Positions 9,324-17,813 of a stretch of DNA of 53,237 nt are shown here, one piece after another; position 1 is the first letter of the stretch, and each line of letters opens with the position of its first letter. The DNA is taken from positions 1 through 53,237 of the forward strand of contig JANQUV010000058.1 of NCBI GenBank assembly GCA_030730585.1. The letters run 5' to 3'. The position numbers and the translations under genes are program-made. The stretch comes from Haliea sp. GTDB taxonomy: Bacteria > Pseudomonadota > Gammaproteobacteria > Pseudomonadales > Halieaceae. A model generated the notes under the pieces. The model was given only the letters and a program-made list of their open reading frames with translations. It was not told the DNA's origin and ran no database searches.

Positions 9324-10276
9324 CGATGCCCGCGGGGCCTGTGTTGGCACTATCGGGGGGAGTAGGTGGTGCCAAACTATGTCTGGGCCTCAGTGATTGC
9401 CTGCCTGCGGGTCGCCTGCACATCGCTTGTAACACCGGCGATGATTTTCAACACCTTGGGTTGACCATATGCCCGGACATCGACACCGTGCTTTACACGC
9501 TGTCCGGACGCAGTAACGTGGCGCAGGGCTGGGGGCTGGCCGGCGAGACCTGGCAGGTGATGGAAGCGCTGCAGGGTTTGGGGGGCGACACCTGGTTTCG
9601 TCTCGGTGACAGGGATCTTGCCACCCATCTGTGGCGAGCCGGAGAACTGGCCCGAGGAGCGACCCTGTCGGCGGTAACGGCGGCGCTTGCTGGGCGTTTG
9701 GGTGTGTCTGTGCGGGTTTATCCGATGAGCGATGAAGCGGTGCGCACACGTGTGCGCTGTGACCAGGGTGAGCTGGCATTTCAGGAATATTTTGTGCGCG
9801 AGCAGTGTCGCCCGCAGGTTGAGGGCTTCTATTTCGATGGCATCGGTAGCGCGCTGTTGCAGCCCGATTTGGCCGAACTTTGTCGCGACCCCGCGTTGGC
9901 TGGGGTGATTATTTGTCCTTCCAATCCCTTTGTGAGCGTAGACCCCATACTGCAGCTGGACAATTTCTGGCAGACCCTGAGACAGTCTCAAGTGCCAGTT
10001 GTAGCGGTCGCTCCCATTGTTGCCGGTCAGGCGCTCAAGGGCCCTGCGGCAAAAATGATGGCGGAGCTTGGGCTGCCTGTCACCGCATTGGGTGTGGCGG
10101 AGCATTATGCTGCGGGCTACCCCGGGCTGATCACGACGTTTGTGATAGACGGCAGTGACGCGGCACTGTCAGCGAGTATTGCAGCGCTGGGAATGGAGGT
10201 AAAAGTGATGCCAACGATTATGCGAGAACGCGCAGACAAGCAAGCGCTGGCTGCCGCATGCCTGGAGTTGCTGTGA
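9320..10276 (+). CDS. cofD: 2-phospho-L-lactate transferase (CofD/FbiA)
   Basis: A 318-residue transferase that joins the phospho-lactate (or phosphoenolpyruvate) moiety from the CofC product to the deazaflavin FO. Key motifs: ALSGGVGGAKL at the N-terminus, HIACNTGDDFQHLGLTICPD and DTVLYTLSG, LGDRDLATHLWR, and ICPSNPFVSVDPIL. All are strongly conserved in CofD/FbiA. The GTG at 9320 overlaps the cofE stop in GTGA with AGGA 9 nt upstream; an ATG two codons later (9326) is possible. It is followed directly by the CofC-CofG-CofH fusion. Confidence 0.94.
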   Translation: MTMPAGPVLALSGGVGGAKLCLGLSDCLPAGRLHIACNTGDDFQHLGLTICPDIDTVLYTLSGRSNVAQGWGLAGETWQVMEALQGLGGDTWFRLGDRDLATHLWRAGELARGATLSAVTAALAGRLGVSVRVYPMSDEAVRTRVRCDQGELAFQEYFVREQCRPQVEGFYFDGIGSALLQPDLAELCRDPALAGVIICPSNPFVSVDPILQLDNFWQTLRQSQVPVVAVAPIVAGQALKGPAAKMMAELGLPVTALGVAEHYAAGYPGLITTFVIDGSDAALSASIAALGMEVKVMPTIMRERADKQALAAACLELL

Positions 10277-13200
10277 CTGCGGCGCCACGGGTTCATGCCC
10301 TGCTGCCGCTGAAAGAACTGGACTCGGCAAAAAGCAGGCTGGCAGAGGTGTTGCTGCCAGAGCAGCGCCGCGCTCTGGTGTTGGCGATGGCCGGTGATGT
10401 CATTCATCTGCTGCTAGCGCATCCGCGTGTGGCGTCCGTTACCGTGGTTTCAGACGAACCAGCGGCTTCGCAACTGGTCGCGGATAGCCGGGCCCGGCTC
10501 TGGCCGGAGCGTGAGCTGCTGGCTGCATCGCCCGGGCCTGCGCAGGTGGCGCCTTTGGCGCGCCTGAATCAGGTCCTCGAGTCGGCCTGTGCGCGGCTGC
10601 GTGAAGAGCAGGGTGAAAGCGATTCGCTGCTCATGCTGCTGCATGCGGACCTACCCTTTTTGACCCCTGCCGATCTGGATGTGGCACTGGCGCGGCCCGA
10701 AGCACAACAGGGCCTGCTGGTCGCCTGCGATGAAACCGGCATCGGCTCTAATCTCTTGTTGTTCAAGGCCGGTCTGCAGCCCCGCTTGGCCTTTGGCGCG
10801 CAGTCCTGCGCGGCGCACCTGGCCTGGGCTCGCGCACAAAAGCTGCCAGCGGGTTCGATGCTGCAGCCCGGCGTTGCTCGTGATATTGATACACCCCTGG
10901 ATCTCGACCGGCTCCGCCTTGCTGCTGATGCGGTGCCCGGTGTACTCACTCGCAACTGGCTAATGAGTCAGTCACACAGGCCGCAAGCAGACGGCCCGGG
11001 AGCGCGTTCGACCATGATCTCTTCCCCTACGGGTGCAGGCATCGCCGCTCTGCGTGCCCAACTCATGACCGGTGCGCTGCCCACCGAAGAGGCTTGTCTC
11101 GCCTTGGCCGACTGCTCGCAGACTGAGGACCTGGCGGCGTTGGCCGGTGAGCTTCGTGACCGCGCGCACGGCCAGGTGGTGACGTACTCGCGCAAAGTGT
11201 TTGTGCCGCTGACGCGTTTGTGTCGCGACGTCTGTCACTACTGCACGTTTGCCACCACACCGAAACAGCTCAACGCACCCTATCTCACTGTGGATGAGGT
11301 TTTAGACCTTTGTCGCCAAGGGGCTGCTCAAGGCTGCCAGGAGGCCCTGCTGACATTAGGTGAGAAACCGGAGCTTCGCTATCGAGCGGCTCGCGAGGCA
11401 CTGGCCGCAATGGGCTTTACGACCACGTTGGAGTACGTGGCTCACGTGGCGCAGCGCATTGTAGAGGAAACCGGTCTGCTGCCGCACATTAATGCCGGCT
11501 GCATGACGCAGGAAGAAATTGCCATGCTGCGGCCGGTCAGCGCCTCGATGGGTATTATGCTCGAATCTGCCTCTGAGCGCCTGTGTCAGAAGGGCATGCC
11601 CCACTACGGGTCCCCCGACAAACTGCCTGCGGAGCGCTTGCGCACCTTGCGTTTGGCTGGCGAGGCGGGCGTGCCGTTTACCTCGGGCATCCTGATCGGC
11701 ATTGGTGAGACGCGTCGCGAGCGTATCGAATCTCTGCTGGCGCTGCGTGAGGTACACCTGCAGTACGGTCATTTGCAGGAGGTGATCATCCAGAATTTCC
11801 GCGCCAAGCCCGGCACCCTGATGGCCAGCTCAGCCGAGCCCGACCTTGAGGATTTGCTCTGGACCCTGGCAGTGGCGCGGATCATTTTTGGCTCGTCAAT
11901 GAGTGTGCAGGCGCCGCCGAATTTGAGCCCGGGTGTGTTGCCGCAGCTGCTGGCAGCGGGTATCAACGACTGGGGCGGCGTGTCACCGGTTACGCCAGAC
12001 CACGTCAATCCTGAAGCGCCATGGCCGCATCTGGATCATCTTGCGCGTGAAACGGCGGCGGCGGGTAAGTTCCTCGAACAGCGTCTGACGATCTACCCAG
12101 GCTATGCGCTACAGCCCGAGCGGTGGCTCGATCCCGCCGTGCGCACAGCGGTGTTAAGGCAGCAGGATGCATCCGGCTTTGCCCGTCGCGACTCCTGGGT
12201 CCCCGGTGAGGAGGCGCCCGTTCCCCCCGTCGAGGCGCGGCTGCTGTCGGCGCCCCAGAATGCTTTTGCTGTCTCGTCGGAGCTGCGTGCACTGGTTGAG
12301 CGCTGCGAGCGTTCGCAGCCGCTGGGAGAGGCCGATGTGGTGCGTCTGTTTGCAGCCCGTGGCCCTGAATTTCGCTTTGTGGTGGATGCCGCAGACCGTC
12401 TGCGTCGCGCGCGATGCGGTGATACGGTCAGCTATGTGATCAACCGCAATATCAACTACACGAACGTGTGCTATTTCAAGTGCCAGTTCTGCGCTTTTTC
12501 CAAAGGCAAGCATACCCAGGAGCTGCGCGGAAAACCCTACGATATTAGCGCGACTGAAATTGCCCGGCGCTGCCGCGAAGCGTGGGCGCGAGGCGCTACT
12601 GAAGTGTGTATGCAAGGAGGCATCCACCCCGACTACACCGGTCAGACCTATCTGGATATTCTGGCCACAGTGCGAGCGGCAACGCCTGATATACATATAC
12701 ATGCATTCTCCCCGCTGGAGGTCTGGCAGGGTGCGGCAACGCTGGGCGTGCCGCTTGAGGACTACCTGCGTCAGCTCAAGTCTGCCGGGCTGGGGACATT
12801 GCCGGGCACCGCCGCCGAAATTCTTGATGATGAGGTGCGAGCAACGCTCTGTCCGGACAAACTGAATACCGCCGAATGGCTTGAGGTTATGGAGACGGCA
12901 CACGGCGTAGGGTTCCGAACCACGGCGACCATCATGTACGGCCACATGGAAAGCCCCCGGCACTGGGCACGTCATCTGCTGCGTTTGCGCGCGCTACAGG
13001 CGCGCACCGGCGGTTTCACGGAGTTTGTGCCGCTGCCATTCGTGCATATGGAAGCGCCGATGTTCCTGCGCGGCAAGTCGCGCCGTGGCCCAACGTTCCG
13101 TGAAGCAGTGCTGATGCACGCGGTATCCCGGCTGGCCCTCAACGGCTTCATTGACAACATTCAGACCTCCTGGGTAAAGATGGGCGAAGCCGGTGTGGAC

Positions 13201-13533
13201 GTGTGCCTGAACGCCGGGGCCAACGACCTTGGCGGCACCCTCATGAATGAAAGTATCACCCGCGCTGCGGGAGCGGCACATGGTCAGGAATGGGCTCCAA
13301 CCGTTATGGAGCATCGTATTCACGCGCTGGGCCGCGCACCTCGCCTGCGCACCACGCTGTATACGGAAGCTCCAGCGGAGCGCCGCGCGGTAGCGAATTC
13401 CGCCGCACCCCTGCTAGCGATAGAGAATGCTGATGCGGGAAAACGTGCGCGTGATAAGCGCCTGCTGCTGGCTTCAGATGCTCCTGTGCTCGCGGCGGCG
13501 GAGCAGGTGGTCATGATGGCAGCCTGCAACTAA
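10273..13533 (+). CDS. Three-domain F420 protein: CofC-CofG-CofH fusion
   Basis: One protein of about 1086 residues joins three F420 enzymes. Residues about 5-225 are CofC (nucleotidyltransferase making the GDP-activated side chain): LLPLKELDSAKSRLAEVLL, LLHADLPFLTPADLD, ARDIDTPLDLDRL. From about 245 the sequence follows bifunctional FO synthase FbiC: a CofG radical-SAM domain (cluster C317, C321, C324 in CRDVCHYC) and a CofH radical-SAM domain (C733, C737, C740 in CYFKCQFC). CofH ends at the usual GRAPRLRTTLY near residue 1030; a 55-residue Ala-rich tail follows. I chose GTG at 10273 because GGAG lies 5 nt upstream and it gives the same 4-nt overlap (GTGA) as the other junctions; ATG at 10258 is the alternative. 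CofG-CofH fusions are known in actinobacteria; adding CofC is unusual. Confidence 0.93.
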   Translation: MTAAPRVHALLPLKELDSAKSRLAEVLLPEQRRALVLAMAGDVIHLLLAHPRVASVTVVSDEPAASQLVADSRARLWPERELLAASPGPAQVAPLARLNQVLESACARLREEQGESDSLLMLLHADLPFLTPADLDVALARPEAQQGLLVACDETGIGSNLLLFKAGLQPRLAFGAQSCAAHLAWARAQKLPAGSMLQPGVARDIDTPLDLDRLRLAADAVPGVLTRNWLMSQSHRPQADGPGARSTMISSPTGAGIAALRAQLMTGALPTEEACLALADCSQTEDLAALAGELRDRAHGQVVTYSRKVFVPLTRLCRDVCHYCTFATTPKQLNAPYLTVDEVLDLCRQGAAQGCQEALLTLGEKPELRYRAAREALAAMGFTTTLEYVAHVAQRIVEETGLLPHINAGCMTQEEIAMLRPVSASMGIMLESASERLCQKGMPHYGSPDKLPAERLRTLRLAGEAGVPFTSGILIGIGETRRERIESLLALREVHLQYGHLQEVIIQNFRAKPGTLMASSAEPDLEDLLWTLAVARIIFGSSMSVQAPPNLSPGVLPQLLAAGINDWGGVSPVTPDHVNPEAPWPHLDHLARETAAAGKFLEQRLTIYPGYALQPERWLDPAVRTAVLRQQDASGFARRDSWVPGEEAPVPPVEARLLSAPQNAFAVSSELRALVERCERSQPLGEADVVRLFAARGPEFRFVVDAADRLRRARCGDTVSYVINRNINYTNVCYFKCQFCAFSKGKHTQELRGKPYDISATEIARRCREAWARGATEVCMQGGIHPDYTGQTYLDILATVRAATPDIHIHAFSPLEVWQGAATLGVPLEDYLRQLKSAGLGTLPGTAAEILDDEVRATLCPDKLNTAEWLEVMETAHGVGFRTTATIMYGHMESPRHWARHLLRLRALQARTGGFTEFVPLPFVHMEAPMFLRGKSRRGPTFREAVLMHAVSRLALNGFIDNIQTSWVKMGEAGVDVCLNAGANDLGGTLMNESITRAAGAAHGQEWAPTVMEHRIHALGRAPRLRTTLYTEAPAERRAVANSAAPLLAIENADAGKRARDKRLLLASDAPVLAAAEQVVMMAACN

Positions 13534-13536
13534 AGA

Positions 13537-14238
13537 GTGGTGGTGCAGCACCCACTGGAGGCGAGCTGGCTGCAGCATCTGGCAGGTGAGTTCGAGCAGC
13601 CTTACATGCTGGAACTCAAGAAGTTTCTGCAGGCCGAGAAAGCGGCAGGTAGCACGGTGTGTCCGCCGGATGCGGAGATGTTCAACGCGTTCGATCAGAC
13701 ACCGTTGACTGACACCAGAGTCGTTATCCTGGGTCAGGATCCCTACCACGGAGTTGGCCAGGCGCACGGTCTCTGTTTCTCTGTGCCGGCGGGGGTTGCC
13801 ATACCGCCATCGCTGAATAATATCTTTAAGGAAATTGAACGTGATCTGGGTACTCAATGGCCCCAACACGGAACGCTTACCGCTTGGGCGCAGCAGGGCG
13901 TGTTGCTTCTGAATAGCGTACTCAGTGTTGCCGCAGGACGGTCAGCTTCGCATAAAGGCCAGGGCTGGGAGCAGTTTACCGATCGAGTGATCGAACTGGT
14001 AAATCGTGAGCGATGCCACGTGGTGTTCATGCTCTGGGGCAGCTACGCGCAGCGCAAGGGCGCGGTGATCGACCGAACTCGCCACTGCGTGTTAAGCGCG
14101 CCTCATCCCTCACCGCTCAGCGCCTACCGAGGATTTATCGGCTGCGGCCATTTCAGTGCGGCCAATGCGTGGCTGCTGCAACATGGGCAGCAAGCCATCG
14201 ATTGGCAGCTCCCATCTCAGCCAAATGTCACGGCATAG
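13537..14238 (+). CDS. ung: Uracil-DNA glycosylase, family 1
   Basis: A 233-residue base-excision-repair enzyme that removes uracil from DNA. The catalytic water-activating motif GQDPYHGVGQAHGL, the LLLNSVLSV strand and the HPSPLSA DNA-intercalation loop are all present. Start is one of three tandem GTG codons (13537, 13540, 13543) with only a weak upstream AAAGAG, so it may be off by one or two residues. The gene follows the F420 fusion by 3 nt and may be cotranscribed with it. Its 3' end overlaps the convergent ygfZ by 22 nt. Confidence 0.95.
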   Translation: MVVQHPLEASWLQHLAGEFEQPYMLELKKFLQAEKAAGSTVCPPDAEMFNAFDQTPLTDTRVVILGQDPYHGVGQAHGLCFSVPAGVAIPPSLNNIFKEIERDLGTQWPQHGTLTAWAQQGVLLLNSVLSVAAGRSASHKGQGWEQFTDRVIELVNRERCHVVFMLWGSYAQRKGAVIDRTRHCVLSAPHPSPLSAYRGFIGCGHFSAANAWLLQHGQQAIDWQLPSQPNVTA

Positions 14239-15191
14239 GGCAGAGGCAGCACGCGCAAAGCGGTGCCTCCGGCGACAGACCCATAGAGGCCTTCGTCAGC
14301 CGCCGCCTCTGTGGTCGTGACCAGCGCAATCGTTTCCCCAGTGCTGTCAGTGGCCACGTTGATCACCACGCCGGCTGCTTGTGCTCGTTCAGCTTGATAC
14401 ACGGGCGCGCCAGACTGTAATACCATGCCCTTGGGTAATGCCATAAGGAGCAAACGGCGCTTGGCTTTGCCCTTGTAATGCATTCGTGCGATGACTTCCT
14501 GCCCTGGGTAGCAGCCTTTGCGGAAGTTGATGTGCCCGGTGAGGTCGAAGTTCAGCTGCTGCGGCAGGAATTCAGCGCTTGTCGCGGCCTCGAGGCGGGC
14601 AACGCCTTGGCGCAGGGTAGCCGCGCGCCAATGATCTTCGTTCTCCTGCGGGCTTTGCTGGGCCATCAGGGTGGTTAGCAGAGCGCTTTCGTCCGCAGCG
14701 TGTACCCACAACTCCAAGGCTTCACTGTCCTGCCCGAGCTGCAGTGCCAGAGCAGTTTCCTGGCCCGCCCACGCCAGTGGGCGGTTGGGCAGCTCACCCA
14801 GGCTGGGTTGCAACACGTCGCTGCAGCCCGCGCCCTGGATAGCCAGCAAATGCCATTCATCGCCCACATCCCGCAGGGCCACCTTGGAAAACATCGCAAA
14901 GCGTGCAAGGTTGGCGAGGGTCGCCTCTGCCAGGTCGCGGCGCAGCCGCAGCAGCACTTTTTCGTCATTCAGGGTGAGCGCCGTAAAGTCTGCCAGCACC
15001 CGCCCTTGTGGATTACAAAAACTCCCAAAGCAGGCTGCGCCATTGCCCCGCTGCTTCAGGTCGCAGCTGGCTTGATTGTGCAGAAAGCTCACAGCATCGC
15101 GCCCGCTAACTTCGAGTAGGGTCTCCGAACTCAGCAGAGTGATTGCGAAATCAGCCTCGGTAGGGTGGCTGGTGGTAGGGTTGTTTGACAC
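14217..15191 (-). CDS. ygfZ: YgfZ folate-binding Fe-S maintenance protein
   Basis: A tetrahydrofolate-binding protein of the GcvT fold that supports repair or assembly of certain iron-sulfur enzymes such as MiaB. The family signature KGCYPGQEVIARMHY, with the reactive cysteine, is clear, as is GRDAVSFLHNQASCDLK near the N-terminus. From the GTG at 15191 the protein has 324 residues, matching E. coli YgfZ (326). AGGAGG lies about 13 nt upstream of this GTG. A longer reading from 15311 would run into sdhE and has no homologous N-terminus, so I reject it. It is divergent to sdhE, the usual partner, and tail-to-tail with ung. Confidence 0.9.
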   Translation of the reverse strand: MSNNPTTSHPTEADFAITLLSSETLLEVSGRDAVSFLHNQASCDLKQRGNGAACFGSFCNPQGRVLADFTALTLNDEKVLLRLRRDLAEATLANLARFAMFSKVALRDVGDEWHLLAIQGAGCSDVLQPSLGELPNRPLAWAGQETALALQLGQDSEALELWVHAADESALLTTLMAQQSPQENEDHWRAATLRQGVARLEAATSAEFLPQQLNFDLTGHINFRKGCYPGQEVIARMHYKGKAKRRLLLMALPKGMVLQSGAPVYQAERAQAAGVVINVATDSTGETIALVTTTEAAADEGLYGSVAGGTALRVLPLPYAVTFG

Positions 15192-15309
15192 GGTGCGCTT
15201 CACGCCTCCTGTTTGCGGTTCATGGTGAGAAGGCTCACGCTTAGCCTTGTGGAGCCTTGACGCGTTATAATAACGTTTTTTGACGTTTGCGTACGGGATG
15301 AAGGCTGTC

Positions 15310-15570
15310 ATGCTCGAAACTGAAGATCACAAGCGCATGCGCTGGGCCAGTCGGCGTGGCATGCTGGAGCTCGACCTGGTTCTCGAGCCGTTCGTAAGCG
15401 AGCGCTACCCGCAGCTTAGCGTCACCGACCGCGACCGCTACCGCCAGTTAATGCTTTGTGAAGATCAGGAACTGTTCGGCTGGTTCCTCAGTCGGGAGAT
15501 GCCCGAAAACCCGGAGCTGGCTGCCATTGTTCGCTGCATACTCGCCTTCACTCGTCCTGACCTGGACTGA
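15310..15570 (+). CDS. sdhE: Succinate dehydrogenase FAD assembly factor SdhE
   Basis: An 86-residue protein that promotes covalent flavinylation of succinate dehydrogenase. It holds the RGxxE signature in SRRGMLELDLVLEPF, plus the small five-helix pattern and the CEDQELFGWF segment. The ATG at 15310 has AAGG 5 nt upstream and gives an N-terminus aligned with E. coli SdhE; ATG at 15298 would add four residues. It is divergent to ygfZ and followed by an overlapping YgfX-like gene, the normal arrangement. Confidence 0.9.
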   Translation: MLETEDHKRMRWASRRGMLELDLVLEPFVSERYPQLSVTDRDRYRQLMLCEDQELFGWFLSREMPENPELAAIVRCILAFTRPDLD

Positions 15571-15976
15571 CCGACGTCCACGCCCGGCGTGGTGCCTGTT
15601 GTGCCTGTTGATTTTACTGGCGATTGCGGAAGTCGCGTCACGTGGTTATGCGTTGGCGGCACTGGGCAGCTTACCCGGTTGGATTGGTCTGGCATGGGCC
15701 GGCATGCCCGCCGCTCGCTATGACTGGCGTTTTGAAGTGCAGGGTAGCCAATACTGGCTGACAACGTCTACACAGGCTCGCTCTGAGCCCATCTCGATTG
15801 AGCCCGGCTCGGTGCTCTTGGCGAATGTTGTGGTGCTGCGCTGGAAGCCACTGGGCCACACCCGACGCCGTGGCCTGTGGTTGTGGGCTATGGATTTCGA
15901 GGATAGCGATTACCGCGCTCTGCGCCGTTGGTGGGTTGTGCACGCGAGCCGGGTTGGAGGCAAGGGCACACGTTAG
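15557..15976 (+). CDS. YgfX-like inner-membrane protein
   Basis: About 139 residues in the frame after SdhE. The layout is that of YgfX: a short charged N-terminus, two close hydrophobic segments (WCLLCLLILLAIAEV and ALAALGSLPGWIGLAWAG), then a cytoplasmic domain with a LANVVVLRW strand and a Trp/Arg-rich C-terminus (RALRRWWVVHAS). In E. coli YgfX is an inner-membrane protein encoded with SdhE. The start is uncertain: no ATG or GTG lies near the sdhE stop in this frame. I use CTG at 15557, since the N-terminus then resembles the family; TTG at 15599 and ATG at 15458, deep inside sdhE, are alternatives. Confidence 0.6.
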   Translation: MTWTDRRPRPAWCLLCLLILLAIAEVASRGYALAALGSLPGWIGLAWAGMPAARYDWRFEVQGSQYWLTTSTQARSEPISIEPGSVLLANVVVLRWKPLGHTRRRGLWLWAMDFEDSDYRALRRWWVVHASRVGGKGTR

Positions 15977-16196
15977 AATCGCGTTTTTCGCGCAAAGCTA
16001 TTCGTTTGGTGCGCTCGTGTACTACGTTCTTACTGACTGTAGCCTGTTTAACTCGCCGTCCAATTTCGCCGAAGCCGGGTTTGTGTATTTGTGCTCCTTG
16101 GGCCTGATGTGGTGAGTGCTGTGGCGGTGCGATCGCCAGCGTGCGCTAATAACTGGCTGAACCCCTGATTTGTGTCTTAGACGTGAGGTAAGCCCC

Positions 16197-17753
16197 ATGA
16201 ACGGCTTCAATTCTGCGAAGCGCCTGGCTGCACTGGCAGCCAGCGTGGTTGTGATCAGTATGTGCTCTAGCGGCGCCATGGCCAAGAAACCCAATATTTT
16301 GGTGATCTGGGGTGATGATATTGGTTGGTCGAATCTCAGTGCCTACCATCAGGGCATGTTGGGTGGGCGCACACCGAACATTGATCGAATAGCCCAGGAG
16401 GGCGCGCGGTTTACCGACTATTACGGTGAGCAAAGCTGCACCGCCGGGCGTTCTGCCTTTATCACCGGCCAGCATCCGCTGCGTACAGGCCTGCTCAAGG
16501 TGGGTTTGCCGGGTGCCGAGAGTGGTTTGCAGGCAGAAGACCCTACCATTGCCGAATTGCTCAAGCCACACGGTTACGCTACCGGCCAGTTTGGCAAAAA
16601 TCACCTGGGCGACAAGGACGAGTTTTTACCCAGTAATCATGGTTTTGACGAATTTTACGGCAACCTGTATCACTTGAATGCAGAAGAAGAGCCAGAGACT
16701 TACTTCTATCCCAAGGACCCCGAGTTTCGTAAGCGCTTTGCACCGCGCGGAGTTATTCGTTCCTACGCGGATGGCCGCATCGAGGATACCGGCCCCCTCA
16801 ACCGCAAGCGCATGGAAACCGTTGACCAGGAGTTTACCGATGCGGCGCTCGACTTTATGGGCCGGGCCAAACGTGATGACAAGCCCTTTTTTGTCTGGTT
16901 TAACGCAACCCGTATGCACAACTGGACGAGGCTGGCGCCCCAATGGGATGGTGCTTCCGGCCATGGGCTCTATGCAGATGGCCTCATGGAGCACGATAAC
17001 CACGTGGGCCAGTTGCTGGACAAACTGGAAGAAATGGGGGTCGCGGATGACACGATAGTCATTTATTCGACCGACAATGGGGCGCAGACGAATACCTATC
17101 CGGATGGAGGCGTGGAGCCTTTCCGTGGCGAGAAGGGCTCTACCTGGGAGGGCGGTTTCCGCGTTCCAGCCATGATCCGCTGGCCCGGAGTGGTGCAGCC
17201 CGGCACCATCATCAACGATATTTTTTCCCATCTGGATTGGTTGCCTACCCTGTTAAGTGCTGCTGGCGAGCCGGGCGTGAAGGAGAAATTGCTCACCGGT
17301 CACCGCGCAGGTAACAAGGAGTTTAAGGTGTACCTGGATGGCTACGATCAAACCGCGCTGCTAGCCGGAAAAGGCCCTGGCACACGCTCAAATATTTTTT
17401 ACTTTGACGACAACGCTAATTTCAATGCTTTGCGCTGGGGTGACTGGAAAATACACTTTGCGTGGGCGATGGAGGGCTGGACTGGGCCGCGTGAGACGCT
17501 GAACTTCCCCAGAATTATTAACCTGCGTTCGGACCCTTACGAAACGTCGATCGATTCGGGCCTGTATTCACGCTTCTTTGCCGACCAGCTGTGGCTGTTT
17601 GTGCCCGTGCAGCAGGAAGTGGGCAAGTGGCTGGCAACCTTCCGCGAGTACCCGCCGCGCCAGCCCACGGCCAGCTTCACCATAGACCGCATGATGCAGC
17701 AGATGCAGCAAATGCTGCCGATGCGGGCCACGGTCGTTTTGCCACCGGGTTAG
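16197..17753 (+). CDS. Secreted sulfatase (arylsulfatase family)
   Basis: A 518-residue type I sulfatase that hydrolyses sulfate esters. A signal peptide (residues 1-28, ending GAMA) exports it. The metal site begins at WGDDIGW, and the formylglycine motif is CTAGR with C81 and R85, so position three is Ala rather than the more common Pro. Later motifs: NHLGDKDEFLPSNHGFDEF, the substrate Lys/His region, and STDNGAQT. The ATG at 16197 has GAGG 8 nt upstream. No maturase gene is adjacent. The gene sits alone between ygfX and a convergent CBS gene, so it may be an insertion in a conserved neighbourhood. Substrate is unknown. Confidence 0.9.
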   Translation: MNGFNSAKRLAALAASVVVISMCSSGAMAKKPNILVIWGDDIGWSNLSAYHQGMLGGRTPNIDRIAQEGARFTDYYGEQSCTAGRSAFITGQHPLRTGLLKVGLPGAESGLQAEDPTIAELLKPHGYATGQFGKNHLGDKDEFLPSNHGFDEFYGNLYHLNAEEEPETYFYPKDPEFRKRFAPRGVIRSYADGRIEDTGPLNRKRMETVDQEFTDAALDFMGRAKRDDKPFFVWFNATRMHNWTRLAPQWDGASGHGLYADGLMEHDNHVGQLLDKLEEMGVADDTIVIYSTDNGAQTNTYPDGGVEPFRGEKGSTWEGGFRVPAMIRWPGVVQPGTIINDIFSHLDWLPTLLSAAGEPGVKEKLLTGHRAGNKEFKVYLDGYDQTALLAGKGPGTRSNIFYFDDNANFNALRWGDWKIHFAWAMEGWTGPRETLNFPRIINLRSDPYETSIDSGLYSRFFADQLWLFVPVQQEVGKWLATFREYPPRQPTASFTIDRMMQQMQQMLPMRATVVLPPG

Positions 17754-17772
17754 TGCTACTGCCGTCTGCTAC

Positions 17773-17806
17773 GGCGCATGGGCTGGCGCCAGCCAGCTCA
17801 TGCGCC
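17773..17806. terminator. Hairpin between convergent genes
   Basis: GGCGCATG (17773-17780) pairs with CATGCGCC (17799-17806), and between them GGCTGGCGCCAGCC is a perfect 14-nt palindrome; AGCT on the right arm stays unpaired. The strong hairpin lies midway between the sulfatase stop and the CBS gene stop, so it may end transcription from both sides. There is no T-run, so a classical intrinsic terminator is not shown. Confidence 0.45.
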
Positions 17807-17813
17807 GCAAGGT

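Noticed and set aside
12154-12975. 273-codon minus-strand frame in the CofC-G-H gene
   Set aside because: Antisense to conserved CofH sequence and no ribosome-binding site.
15192-15311. Longer ygfZ start giving 364 residues
   Set aside because: It overlaps sdhE and the extra 40 residues do not resemble the family.
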